Assembly: GCA_045544615.1 (NCBI GenBank)
Contig: JAZPZI010000039.1
Location: 193,611 to 257,610 of the forward strand
Direction: 5' to 3'
Source of the DNA: CAKSFT01 sp045544615
Lineage (GTDB): Bacteria > Bacillota > Clostridia > UBA1381
DNA length: 64,000 bases
In this document: positions 51,464 to 59,874 of the stretch, one piece after another
Layout: each line of letters starts with the position of its first letter
Position numbering within the stretch: the first letter of the stretch is position 1
The notes under the pieces: model-generated
The model's database searches: none
What the model was told of the DNA's origin: nothing
What the model saw: the letters and a program-made list of their open reading frames with translations, nothing else
Made by a program: the position numbers and the translations under genes

Positions 51464-53527
51464 ATGGATATTAAAAAGCTTGTATCGGAGATGACACTTG
51501 AGGAGAAGGCAATGCTTCTTAGCGGATGTGCCGGTACTAATACAAAAGATTTTGAAGAGCTCGGGATTCCGACAGTTTCGATGATAGACGGAACAAACGG
51601 TGTCAGAGTGATAAAAAGTAAAGTTGAGGGCGGCACAGTTTGTTTCCCTACAGGTTCAACTATAGGTGCGACATGGAGTAAAGAAGTTGCATTCAATGTA
51701 GGAAAGGCACTCGGTGTTGAGTGCAGACACGAGGAAAGAGAGGTTTTACTTGGCCCCGGTGTTAATATGAAAAGAACACCTTACTGCGGAAGAAACTTTG
51801 AGTATTTCTCGGAAGATCCTGTTCAGTCGGGACTTATGGGTGCAAGTGTGGTAAACGGACTTGAATCGGAAGGTATCGGTGCGAGTGTTAAGCACTATGC
51901 CGCAAACAGCCAGGAATATCAGAGAATGACAATCAATGCAGAAATCGATGAGCGTACTTTGAGGGAATACTACTTAAAGTCGTTCCAGGTGGTGCTTGAG
52001 AATTCAAACCTGTCAACCGTAATGTGTGCATACAATAAAATCGGCGGTATCTGGTGCTCTGAAAATAAGTTTATTTTAACAGATATTCTAAGAGATGAAT
52101 GGGGTTATGACGGTGTTATGGTGTCCGACTGGGGTGCTGTTCATGATACCTGCCGTGCTATCAAAGCAGGACTCGACCTTGATATGCCGGGCAATAAGAA
52201 CATCGTAAAAGCCGTTAAAAAGGGAATTGAAGATGGTACTATTACTATGGAGGATATCGACCGCTCGGTTACAAGGATCCTCGAGTTTGTTGACCGCATA
52301 AAGAAGATGGGAAAAGGCCCGCTTGAGTATGAATACAGCCGTGAGGCAATCCATGAAGAGGCGAAAAAGGCGGCACTTGAGGGCATTACACTCCTGAGAA
52401 ACGATGACGATGTTTTGCCGATTACAAAAGAAAAATATAAAAAGATTGCAGTATTCGGACACGCCGCAGAACGCCCGATGATTATGGGTGCAGGCAGTGC
52501 AAAGAGTTATGTAATCGATGAGCTTATCGATAAGCCGATTGATTTTATGAGAAAATATGCCGAGGAAGAGGGCATCGAGCTTTACTATAGCCCTGTTTAC
52601 CGTGACGGTTTCATGGGTGCTGAGGATATCGGTGAAATCAATAACTTTGCTAATCTCGGAAACGATTTCGATGCTATGATACTTTTCGTAAGCGATAACT
52701 ACGGCGCTGAAGTTGAAACCGAGTATTGGGACAGAGAAAACCTCACCTTCCCGAACTATATGAACGGTATGATTGAGGCGGCTTGCAATGCGTGTAAAAA
52801 TGTCATAGTTGTTATGCAGACAGGCTCTGCACCAATCCCGGGTAAGTGGCACGATAAGGTCAAGGGTATCGTTCAGATGTGGTATTCGGGCGAAGCTGGC
52901 GGAAGTGCAGTTTCGGATATTTTGTTCGGCAAGGAAAACCCGAGCGGAAAGCTTGGTGAAACATTTATCCTTGAGCCGAGATATGAAATGGACATCTCGG
53001 GTGACGGAAGAAAGACCTGGCACCAGGAGGGAATGTTTGTAGGTTACAGATACTATGACCTGCACCCCGAAAAGGTTTGGTTCCCGTTCGGTCACGGCCT
53101 TACATACACAAGCTTTGAATATTCAGACCTGAAGCTTTCTAAAACCGAGGGCGACGAAAAGGATATGAATGTCAAGGTCAGCGTAAAGGTTAAGAATGTC
53201 GGAAAAAGAGCCGGAAAAGAAGTTGTTGAGCTCTATGTCGGACACAAAAACAGTGTGGTATTAAAGCCTAAAAAGGAATTAAAAGGGTTCGAGAAAATCC
53301 ATCTTGAGCCGGGTGAGGAAAAAGAGGTTACATTCGAGCTTACCGAAAAGGATTTCCAGTATTACAATATCTGCTTGAAAGACTGGCATGTCGAGAGCGG
53401 AAAGTATGAAATTTCTGTCGGTGCATCAACTGCCGATATAAGAGAAAAGGCAGAATATTCTATTAAAATCAAGGACGATTATTCAATAGACGAGGTCTCG
53501 ACCAAGTTTATAATGCTGGAAGCCTGA
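51464..53527 (+). CDS. Glycoside hydrolase family 3 beta-glycosidase
   Basis: 687 aa without a signal peptide, so cytoplasmic, acting on imported oligosaccharides; most likely a beta-glucosidase or xylosidase. N-terminal TIM barrel with the nucleophile Asp222 in GVMVSDWGAVHD and substrate-loop KHYAANSQE; C-terminal alpha/beta sandwich (ITLLRNDDDVLPI, VFGHAAERPMIMGAGS, QMWYSGEAGG); and a fibronectin-III-like domain (FGHGLTYTSFEYSDL, KVKNVGKRAGKEVVELYV). No PA14 insert. Start lies 5 bp after ftsH with GGGGAG as RBS. Terminator downstream. Confidence 0.95.
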   Translation: MDIKKLVSEMTLEEKAMLLSGCAGTNTKDFEELGIPTVSMIDGTNGVRVIKSKVEGGTVCFPTGSTIGATWSKEVAFNVGKALGVECRHEEREVLLGPGVNMKRTPYCGRNFEYFSEDPVQSGLMGASVVNGLESEGIGASVKHYAANSQEYQRMTINAEIDERTLREYYLKSFQVVLENSNLSTVMCAYNKIGGIWCSENKFILTDILRDEWGYDGVMVSDWGAVHDTCRAIKAGLDLDMPGNKNIVKAVKKGIEDGTITMEDIDRSVTRILEFVDRIKKMGKGPLEYEYSREAIHEEAKKAALEGITLLRNDDDVLPITKEKYKKIAVFGHAAERPMIMGAGSAKSYVIDELIDKPIDFMRKYAEEEGIELYYSPVYRDGFMGAEDIGEINNFANLGNDFDAMILFVSDNYGAEVETEYWDRENLTFPNYMNGMIEAACNACKNVIVVMQTGSAPIPGKWHDKVKGIVQMWYSGEAGGSAVSDILFGKENPSGKLGETFILEPRYEMDISGDGRKTWHQEGMFVGYRYYDLHPEKVWFPFGHGLTYTSFEYSDLKLSKTEGDEKDMNVKVSVKVKNVGKRAGKEVVELYVGHKNSVVLKPKKELKGFEKIHLEPGEEKEVTFELTEKDFQYYNICLKDWHVESGKYEISVGASTADIREKAEYSIKIKDDYSIDEVSTKFIMLEA

Positions 53528-53533
53528 CCTACA

Positions 53534-53622
53534 GTGATATTTGTCGCATATCGACAAGTGATATACCTAACGCTATGATATATTTGTTTTGCAAATGTGA
53601 TGCATCCGATAAATCGGATGTT
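53534..53622. repeat. Modular GTGATAT-hairpin repeat
   Basis: Alternating short direct repeats and palindromes: GTGATAT (53534), TTGTCG-CATAT-CGACAA, GTGATAT (53558), a short spacer, ATGATAT (53575), ATTTG-TTTTG-CAAAT, GTGATGCATCCGAT-AA-ATCGGATG. I recall similar GTGATAT-hairpin strings in other gut Firmicutes. Non-coding. Confidence 0.65.
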
Positions 53623-53628
53623 AAGGAT

Positions 53629-53653
53629 AAAAAGCCGTCAAAGACGGCTTTTT
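53629..53653 (+). terminator. Terminator of the GH3 gene
   Basis: AAAAAGCCGTC-AA-AGACGGCTTTTT with T-run. Confidence 0.87.
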
Positions 53654-53735
53654 AATTTATATATCGGTACTTGATATATTTTTTGAAATATGGTAAAATA
53701 ATATAATTAAAATATGGAAAAAGGTGAAAAATAAA

Positions 53736-54284
53736 ATGGAGCTTTTGACTCTTTTTCTGACATTTGCAAAAATCGGTGCCGTGACCTTCGGCGGCGGGCT
53801 TGCGATGCTGCCTATTTTGCAACGTGAGATTGTTGAAAAACATGGCTGGGCGACCGAAGAGGAGCTTTTGGATTACTATGCGATAGGTCAGTGTACGCCG
53901 GGGATAATTGCGGTAAATACGGCAACCTTTATCGGATATAAGCAAAAAGGAATCCTTGGCGGAATTGTTGCGACGCTTGGCGTGATATTCCCGTCAATCG
54001 TGATAATCACAATCATTGCGGCATTTGTTCAGAACTTTTTAGAATATGAAATTGTAGGCTATGCCCTGACGGGTGTCCGTGTTTGTGTTGTCGTGCTGAT
54101 AGTTGATGCCGTAACAAAGCTTATGAAGAAATCGGTGATAGACATCCCGTCTGCACTGATATTTTTAGGTGCATTTTTGCTCTCGGCATTCACATCTTTT
54201 TCGGTTGTTTTGATTGTTATCCTTGCAGGAATTGTGGGGATATCGATAAAGACACTGAAAAGAAAAAGGGAGGGTGAGAAATAA
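53736..54284 (+). CDS. Chromate transporter family protein, N-half
   Basis: 182 aa, about five helices; half-size member of the CHR (ChrA) family. TFAKIGAVTFGGGLAMLPILQREIV and ATEEELLDYYAIGQCTPGIIAVNTATFIGYK are the family's N-terminal signatures. Start ATG 53736, AAGGTG upstream; the GTG at 53724 lies inside that sequence. The stop overlaps the next gene by one base. Substrate in such bacteria is not established; chromate is the family name only. Confidence 0.92.
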   Translation: MELLTLFLTFAKIGAVTFGGGLAMLPILQREIVEKHGWATEEELLDYYAIGQCTPGIIAVNTATFIGYKQKGILGGIVATLGVIFPSIVIITIIAAFVQNFLEYEIVGYALTGVRVCVVVLIVDAVTKLMKKSVIDIPSALIFLGAFLLSAFTSFSVVLIVILAGIVGISIKTLKRKREGEK

Positions 54285-54829
54285 TGGAACTTTTACTGAT
54301 GTTTTTCACTTTCTTTAAAATCGGGCTTTTTGCGGTCGGTGGCGGACTTGCGACCTTGCCGTTTTTGTATGACCTTGCCGAGCAATATAACTGGATAAGT
54401 GTTTCGGATATTACGAATATGATTGCAATTTCCGAGTCGACACCCGGACCTATCGGAATCAATATGGCAACATATGTCGGATACCTTCACTCCGGGGTTT
54501 TGGGTGCGGTGATTATGCCGCTCGGAGAGGTAGCACCGTCACTTATCATTATAATCATAATCTCGAAGTTTTTGCAAAAATTCCGTGAAAGCTCGGTATT
54601 TGACGATGTTTTCTACGGACTTCGCCCTGCATCGGTAGGTATGATTATGGCAGCTGGTCTGAGCATTGTAAGGATTGCTTTTTTCGGAGATGCTTTGTCG
54701 GACTTTTTCTGGCAGGGTGCTATTCTTGCTGTGGTGCTCTTTGTCGCAATGCGAAAATTCAAGCTCCACCCGGTCTTTTATATTGCAATTTCGGCGGTGG
54801 TCGGAATTATATTTAAATTCAGTATTTAA
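54284..54829 (+). CDS. Chromate transporter family protein, C-half
   Basis: 181 aa, second half-size CHR protein, presumably pairing with the first to make the full transporter. FTFFKIGLFAVGGGLATLPFL and ISESTPGPIGINMATYVGY repeat the same signature, showing the internal duplication of the family split over two genes. Start overlaps the upstream stop by one base (TAATG). RBS GGGAGGGTGAG. Confidence 0.92.
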   Translation: MELLLMFFTFFKIGLFAVGGGLATLPFLYDLAEQYNWISVSDITNMIAISESTPGPIGINMATYVGYLHSGVLGAVIMPLGEVAPSLIIIIIISKFLQKFRESSVFDDVFYGLRPASVGMIMAAGLSIVRIAFFGDALSDFFWQGAILAVVLFVAMRKFKLHPVFYIAISAVVGIIFKFSI

Positions 54830-54843
54830 AGGGAAGTGTTTTA

Positions 54844-55485
54844 GTGTTTTTAGGCGCTATTTTTGATGTTGACGGTACGATTTTAGATTCCATGTGGGTC
54901 TGGAGAAATATGACCGAAAATTTTATGAAAAGCAAAAATATTCTTTTAACCGAAGCAGAAGTTGCAGGATTTAAGGATATGCCGCTTGAGGAATCTATGC
55001 TTTTGATAAAAAACAGATTCGGGTTTTCCGAGACGGTTGACGAAGTGAAGGAGATGTTTATAAACTTCTGCTTTGCCGAGTATATGGAAAATGTAGCACC
55101 GAAAGATGGGATTTTGGATTATCTTAAAAGATTAAAACAAAAGGGCATAAAAATTGCCGTTGCGACCTCGGGTTACCGTGAGTTTTGCGAGGCGGCAATG
55201 AGAAAATTCGGGATTTTGGAATATATCGACGCTTTTGCTTTTTCCTCCGAGGTCGGAGTGAACAAAAGAAACCCTGATGTATATTATCTTGCGGCAGAGC
55301 GGATTGGCATAATGCCACAGGACTGCATGGTTTTTGAGGATATTCTGGCAGGTGTTCTTGGTGCAAAAGCAGGAGGTATGATGACCACCGCAATCTATGA
55401 TGAGTCGAGCAAAGAGGAATGGGAAGAAATAAAAAGAGAGGCTCAAAGAAGTATATTGAGCTGGAGAGAATTAAAAGAGTATTAA
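54844..55485 (+). CDS. HAD-superfamily hydrolase, beta-phosphoglucomutase-like
   Basis: 213 aa from GTG 54844 (MFLGAIFDVDGTILDSMWVW), AAGGGAAG upstream. Motif I DVDGTILDS with nucleophile Asp8 and acid/base Asp10, motif II ATSGYREF, motif III Lys in VNKRNPDVYY, motif IV FEDILAGVLGAKAGG. Subfamily IA phosphatase or mutase; the substrate cannot be assigned. 14 bp after the transporter pair, so possibly co-transcribed. Confidence 0.92.
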   Translation: MFLGAIFDVDGTILDSMWVWRNMTENFMKSKNILLTEAEVAGFKDMPLEESMLLIKNRFGFSETVDEVKEMFINFCFAEYMENVAPKDGILDYLKRLKQKGIKIAVATSGYREFCEAAMRKFGILEYIDAFAFSSEVGVNKRNPDVYYLAAERIGIMPQDCMVFEDILAGVLGAKAGGMMTTAIYDESSKEEWEEIKREAQRSILSWRELKEY

Positions 55486-55512
55486 AAAAATCACCCGATA
55501 GGGTGATTTTTA
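55485..55512 (+). terminator. Terminator of the HAD gene
   Basis: AAAAAATCACCC-GATA-GGGTGATTTTTA. Confidence 0.87.
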
Positions 55513-55533
55513 GACTGTTTTCACAATCTACAC

Positions 55534-55557
55534 CATGCCGATAAGTTTATCGACACG
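55534..55557. repeat. Solitary tail hairpin of repeat family 2
   Basis: CATGCCGATAA / TTATCGACACG, matching the tails at 11921 and 16256. Just before it, TTTTTAGACTGT echoes the 5' junction of family 2 copy A, so this may be a deleted remnant. Confidence 0.6.
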
Positions 55558-55559
55558 CC

Positions 55560-55582
55560 GAAACTCCCTTTCGGGAGTTTTT
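55560..55582 (+). terminator. Second plus-strand terminator
   Basis: AAACTCCC-TTTC-GGGAGTTTTTTT, tandem with 55485-55512 and abutting the minus-strand stop at 55583. Confidence 0.8.
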
Positions 55583-56338
55583 TTATTTATCTGTTGTGCA
55601 GATGAATTTTGTGTCAGGGTATGTGGTCTTCCATTCATCGGGAACAGGTTTGTCACTTATAAAATATTCAACCTTGTCCGCTCCGAAAACAGTAAATCGT
55701 AAATCGGAGTTAAACTTATCACTTCCGCAAAGGAAGACCATTTTCTTTGAATGTTGGCGGAGGTTATGTATAAAACCGAGCATGTTCTCTCCGGCTATGA
55801 GAATTCTTCCGTCCGAACTCACACCCGAGGTTGAGAAAAAGCAGATGTCGGCATTGAACATTGAAAATCCATGGTTGGTAAGCACACCATTCAAAAGCCC
55901 GGGATGTTCATAAACCTTGCCGCCTGTACAGTAAGTCGTGATTCCGTGCTCGCCCAAAAATGAAGCAAGAGCCATATTATTCGTAACAACCGTAATACCC
56001 TTTTTCTCTAAAAGAAAATGCCCTACATACTGCGAAGTGGAGGAGTTGTCAATAAAAACAGTATCGCCGTTTTTCACCAAAGTGGCGGCATCCTTTGCAA
56101 TTTTGTTTTTAGCAACCCTCATAGAATGCTGTCTGAACCGAAATGGCGTTCCTCTGTCGTCACGGATAGATACACCGCCATAGCTTCTCGATACCAGCCC
56201 CTGCTTTTGTAAGAGCGTGAGATCACGCCTGATACTTGCGGGGCTGTAGCGTAATTCGTTTGCGAGGTATTCTACCGTCACATAATGGTTCTTCTTGAGA
56301 ATCTTCATGATTTGATCCATTCGCTCTTGCTGATACAT
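55583..56338 (-). CDS. DeoR/GlpR family transcriptional regulator
   Basis: 251 aa from ATG 56338 (MYQQERMDQIMKILKKNHYVTV), AAAGGAG upstream. N-terminal DeoR HTH (VEYLANELRYSPASIRRDLTLLQKQGLVSRSYGG; residues about 16-55) and a C-terminal sugar-phosphate sensor domain (VFIDNSSTSQYVGHFL, VVTNNMALASFL, FLCGSDKF). Divergent from a MATE exporter with a 145-bp gap that contains an inverted repeat over the exporter's promoter, so it may control that gene. The ligand is unknown; a phosphosugar is usual. Confidence 0.93.
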   Translation of the reverse strand: MYQQERMDQIMKILKKNHYVTVEYLANELRYSPASIRRDLTLLQKQGLVSRSYGGVSIRDDRGTPFRFRQHSMRVAKNKIAKDAATLVKNGDTVFIDNSSTSQYVGHFLLEKKGITVVTNNMALASFLGEHGITTYCTGGKVYEHPGLLNGVLTNHGFSMFNADICFFSTSGVSSDGRILIAGENMLGFIHNLRQHSKKMVFLCGSDKFNSDLRFTVFGADKVEYFISDKPVPDEWKTTYPDTKFICTTDK

Positions 56339-56384
56339 TTTCTGCACTCCTTTTGCTCGTTGTTGTTCATTTTGAAATGTTTTC

Positions 56385-56429
56385 GCCAATATTGATTTTT
56401 TTGAAAAATTATACTATAATTATATTGGC
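56385..56429 (+). promoter_or_regulatory. MATE-gene promoter framed by an inverted repeat
   Basis: TTGATT (56392-56397), 17-bp spacer, TATAAT (56415-56420). GCCAATAT (56385-56392) and ATATTGGC (56422-56429) are exact reverse complements bracketing the whole core promoter, a good candidate operator for the divergent DeoR-type protein. Confidence 0.65.
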
Positions 56430-56483
56430 TTTTGAAATCGAAGTCAAGCGATTTTTCAAAATTATGAAACGAGGCGTTTTAAG

Positions 56484-57866
56484 ATGAGCAAAGAACTCAA
56501 GAAAATGTACGAGGGAAATATCAGGAAGAATTATATTCTGTATTCGATTCCGCTGGTAATTTCGGGGCTTATGACTCATATGTATAACATTATCGACAGT
56601 ATGATGATAGGGAAGTTTATAGGAAGTTCTGCTTTTGCCGCAACCTCTACAACATCTCCATTTATTCAGCTGATTTCTTCTTTGTTTTGGGGATATCTGA
56701 CCGGCGTTTCGATATATGCTGCCAACCTTTATGGAAGAAGCGAGTATGACAAGATGTTAAACATCATAAAAACAAACATTTCGTTCACATCGGCCATGTC
56801 TATTCTGGTTTCGGCTTCCTGTATTATATGGCATAATGAGTTGTTTGAAATTTTAAATATCAGCGATGAGATTGCACCCGAGGCGTACGCGTATTTCGGG
56901 ACATATATAAGCGGACTTTTGATTATGCAGTTCTCGTGGGGAGAGTCTTATATGATTCAAGCTCTCGGGCTTACCAAAATGCCGCTTATAGTTTCGCTAT
57001 CAACAGGTGTTCTGAAGGTTCTTGGTAACTACGTATTCCTTTCAAAATTCAGACTTGGTGTTGAAGGATGTGCACTTATGGGTATTATTGCAACTATGGT
57101 TTCGGGAACAATTTATATGATTGCACTTGTCAAGACATTCAAAAAGATGGACATCAAGTTAGGTGGACTGAGGCCTGACTGGCGCGAGTTTAAAAAATCG
57201 GTTGCATATGGTATTCCGACAATGTTACAGCAAAGTGCGATGTACCTGAGCAGTACTATTGTTTCTCCGCTTACAAACGGTTGTACAACTGCCGCAATCT
57301 CGGGTTACAACATTGCAGAGAAGGCGAAGTCTTTGACAGCGGTTGTCTATCAGGATTCCAACAAGGCGAATACTACATATATAGCTCAGACTATGGGTGC
57401 AGGAAGGATTAAAGACCTCAAAAAGGGTATGAAGACAGGGATTACCCAGACCCTGGTAATTACGTTGCCGGTTATTGCTCTTTTTGCGATTTTTCCAGGA
57501 GCTTTTTCGCATCTTTTTCTTGACCCCGAAAAGGATAGTCAGAGCATCCATTATGCAGTGGTGCTTATGAGATACTTCCTGCCGTTTATAATCTTTAATG
57601 TTTTCAATAACCTTTTCCACGGCGTTTTCAGAGGTGTAGGTGCAGGCGGACTGCTTATTACATCGACTGTAATCTATTCTGTGGCGGTTGTCGTGTTCAG
57701 TTTTCTGTTCTGCGGAATTATGAGCCCTGAAAACCGTATCTATGCAGTTTATCTCGGACTTGCGGCAGCGTGGATTGTTGAGGCTGTTTTTGCCACCATC
57801 TGCTATTTTTCAGGAGTGTGGAAAAGCAAGGAATACAAAAAACTCGAAAAACTTGCGAACGAGTAA
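56484..57866 (+). CDS. MATE family efflux transporter
   Basis: 460 aa, twelve predicted helices in two halves. ILYSIPLVISGLMTHMYNIIDSMMIGKFIG at the N-terminus (quoted in part: SIPLVISGLMTHMYN) and the second-half IPTMLQQSAMYLSSTIVSPL are characteristic of the NorM/DinF-type fold. Uses a Na+ or H+ gradient to export cationic compounds; substrate unknown. RBS GAGGCG is weak. Repeat family 1 copy 3 begins 3 bp after the stop. Confidence 0.93.
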   Translation: MSKELKKMYEGNIRKNYILYSIPLVISGLMTHMYNIIDSMMIGKFIGSSAFAATSTTSPFIQLISSLFWGYLTGVSIYAANLYGRSEYDKMLNIIKTNISFTSAMSILVSASCIIWHNELFEILNISDEIAPEAYAYFGTYISGLLIMQFSWGESYMIQALGLTKMPLIVSLSTGVLKVLGNYVFLSKFRLGVEGCALMGIIATMVSGTIYMIALVKTFKKMDIKLGGLRPDWREFKKSVAYGIPTMLQQSAMYLSSTIVSPLTNGCTTAAISGYNIAEKAKSLTAVVYQDSNKANTTYIAQTMGAGRIKDLKKGMKTGITQTLVITLPVIALFAIFPGAFSHLFLDPEKDSQSIHYAVVLMRYFLPFIIFNVFNNLFHGVFRGVGAGGLLITSTVIYSVAVVVFSFLFCGIMSPENRIYAVYLGLAAAWIVEAVFATICYFSGVWKSKEYKKLEKLANE

Positions 57867-57868
57867 AG

Positions 57869-58010
57869 GAGGATGTTAAAAAACTCCGGACCGCAAGTAA
57901 CCTTGCTATCAACAAACTTCGCCTCTCGTCGTACCACTGTACGACTTCGGGTATCCCAAAGCGTAAGCTTTGGCTCGGTTTGTTAATTCCAAAGCTTTTT
58001 TCCTATCCTC
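57869..58010. repeat. Structured intergenic repeat, family 1, copy 3
   Basis: 142 bp. Outer stem GAGGAT/ATCCTC; short GCAAG/CTTGC hairpin; AACAAACT pairing with GGTTTGTT (one T-G wobble); core GTCGTAC-CACT-GTACGAC; CCAAAGC/GCTTTGG hairpin. Lies in a convergent junction (MATE gene and sulP). Confidence 0.9.
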
Positions 58011-58013
58011 TTA

Positions 58014-58063
58014 AAAAGAGAGGCTGTTCAAAAAGTCATCTAACTTTTTGAACAGCCTTTTTG
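58014..58063. terminator. Bidirectional terminator after repeat copy 3
   Basis: GGCTGTTCAAAAAGT (58022-58036) / ACTTTTTGAACAGCC (58043-58057), 15-bp stem, T-run on the plus strand and A-rich flank on the other. Confidence 0.87.
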
Positions 58064-58071
58064 CATTAAAT

Positions 58072-59709
58072 TTATTCGGTTAATGATTTTGCCCGCTCGA
58101 GTGCGGCATCGATATTTTCGCAGAAGTTTTCTTCGCCGATTTCGGCAAAGAGCCCTGATTTTTTGAGGACCTGCATTGGTTGCTCGTTTGTATGCGAGAG
58201 AATAAGTGTTATCTTTTTCTTGTGACAGGTGTTGATAATTGCCTCAAGGCTATGTATTCCTGTTGCATCGATTGCAGGAACGCTTCTCATTCTGAGGATT
58301 ACAACGCCTTCTTTTGCATCGCGGATTATTGCTGAAATCTTTTCGGCAGCACCGAAGAAGAGCGGGCCTGTTATTTCATAAACGAGTGTGTTTTTCGGAA
58401 CAACTTTATAGCGGATGTTGTCGACATCGGTATTCTCGTCGGGGTATTTCCAGCCCGAAACCTCGGTAACATCTGCCATTCTCTTCATAAAGAGGATTGT
58501 TGTAAGAACAAATCCAACGCAGATTGCAACAACAAGGTCAAAGATTACCGTCAGAAGGAAGGTAAGAACAAGTATAAATATATCGCTCTTTGGCGAGCTC
58601 TTTATAATTCCTAAAAATTCACGCCATTCGCTCATGTTGTATGCCACAACAAAGAGGATTGCGGCGATTGCCGGCATCGGGATAAGTGATGCATAAGGCA
58701 TAAGCACAACGAGAACTATGAGCAAAACAATCGCGTGCACCATGCCTGCAATCGGCGTTCTTCCGCCGTTTTTGATGTTTGCGGCAGTTCTTGCAATAGC
58801 ACCTGTGGCAGGGATTCCGCCAAATAGTGCCGAGAAGATGTTACCTGCACCTTGTGCTACAAGCTCCATATTGGAGTTGTGTCGGCTTCCTATCATGCCG
58901 TCTGCAACAACGCAGGACAAAAGCGATTCTATTGCCGCCAAAAGTGCGATTGTCACGGCATCGGGGAGAACCTTTATAAGTGTTCCGACCGAGAATTCCG
59001 GCATTGAAAGCTTCGGCAGGTCGGAAGAAATTGTGTAGAGGTCGCCGATTGTGTTGACATTCAAGTCAAATATTTTAACAACGGCAGCTGTCACAATGAT
59101 TGCGATGAGCGATGCCGGGATTTTCTTTATAAATTTAGGTAAAACTATCAGGAGCAAAAGCGCGAGTGCACCGATTGCGAGTGCAGAGAAGTTTGTTGTG
59201 CCGATACACTTTGCAATTTCAGCAAGCTTTTCGGTGGTTTCGATCGGTGAGTGTGTAAAGGTAAGCCCTAAAAAGTCCTTGACCTGACCGATTACGATTG
59301 TAACTGCGATACCTGCGGTAAAACCTGTGGTGATTGTGTATGGTATGAATTTGATGAGGTTTCCAAACTTTAAGAGCCCCATTACAATCAGGATAATACC
59401 GGCAACGATTGTTGCCATGATAAGCCCTTCCATGCCGTTTGCCGCAACTATTCCTGCGACGATAGAGGCAAATGCCGCAGTCGGACCTGCAATCTGCACA
59501 CGGCTTCCGCCTAAAAACGAAATAACAAAGCCGGCGATGATTGCTGTATATAGACCTTGTTCGGGTCCGACGCCCGATGCAAGAGCAAGAGCAATCGAAA
59601 GCGGAAGTGCGATGATTGCAACAATCACACCTGCAATTATATCCTTTACCGCCTGCTCGCCGGAGTAGGACTTAAGGCACGAAAATAGTTTTGGAGTAAG
59701 TTTTTGCAT
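58072..59709 (-). CDS. SulP family anion transporter with STAS domain
   Basis: 545 aa from ATG 59709 (MQKLTPKLFSCLKSYSGEQAVKDI), AAGGTAG upstream. Residues about 25-420 are the SulP transport domain with up to 14 helices (ALPLSIALALASGVGPEQGLYTA, GGSRVQIAGPTAAFASIV, GGIPATGAIARTAANIKNGG); about 440-540 a STAS domain (LVYEITGPLFFGAAEKISAI, IDATGIHSLEAI). Sulfate or bicarbonate are common substrates; not determinable here. Confidence 0.94.
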   Translation of the reverse strand: MQKLTPKLFSCLKSYSGEQAVKDIIAGVIVAIIALPLSIALALASGVGPEQGLYTAIIAGFVISFLGGSRVQIAGPTAAFASIVAGIVAANGMEGLIMATIVAGIILIVMGLLKFGNLIKFIPYTITTGFTAGIAVTIVIGQVKDFLGLTFTHSPIETTEKLAEIAKCIGTTNFSALAIGALALLLLIVLPKFIKKIPASLIAIIVTAAVVKIFDLNVNTIGDLYTISSDLPKLSMPEFSVGTLIKVLPDAVTIALLAAIESLLSCVVADGMIGSRHNSNMELVAQGAGNIFSALFGGIPATGAIARTAANIKNGGRTPIAGMVHAIVLLIVLVVLMPYASLIPMPAIAAILFVVAYNMSEWREFLGIIKSSPKSDIFILVLTFLLTVIFDLVVAICVGFVLTTILFMKRMADVTEVSGWKYPDENTDVDNIRYKVVPKNTLVYEITGPLFFGAAEKISAIIRDAKEGVVILRMRSVPAIDATGIHSLEAIINTCHKKKITLILSHTNEQPMQVLKKSGLFAEIGEENFCENIDAALERAKSLTE

Positions 59710-59746
59710 AATTCTACCTTCTTTTTCTTTATTTTCAACTTTTGCT

Positions 59747-59775
59747 ATTATACTCCTGTTTTGTTGCGAAATCAA
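59747..59775 (-). promoter_or_regulatory. Sigma-A-type promoter of the sulP gene
   Basis: Minus strand TTGATT (59775-59770), 17-bp spacer, TATAAT (59752-59747). Confidence 0.8.
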
Positions 59776-59848
59776 GAAGATTTTGGGGTTTTGGGATGCT
59801 TTTTGTAGCAATGTTGAAAGAAAACGAAAAATAGCATATTTATTTGTA

Positions 59849-59874
59849 CAAAAAAACCGCCGTTTGGCGGTTTA
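59849..59874 (-). terminator. Terminator of the DUF4364-like gene
   Basis: Minus strand AAACCGCC-AAAC-GGCGGTTT then TTTTTG; it includes the gene's stop codon. Confidence 0.85.

Noticed and set aside
52088..53095. A 335-aa minus-strand ORF opposite the GH3 gene
   Set aside because: Antisense shadow with no RBS or family motif; the plus-strand GH3 frame is complete.
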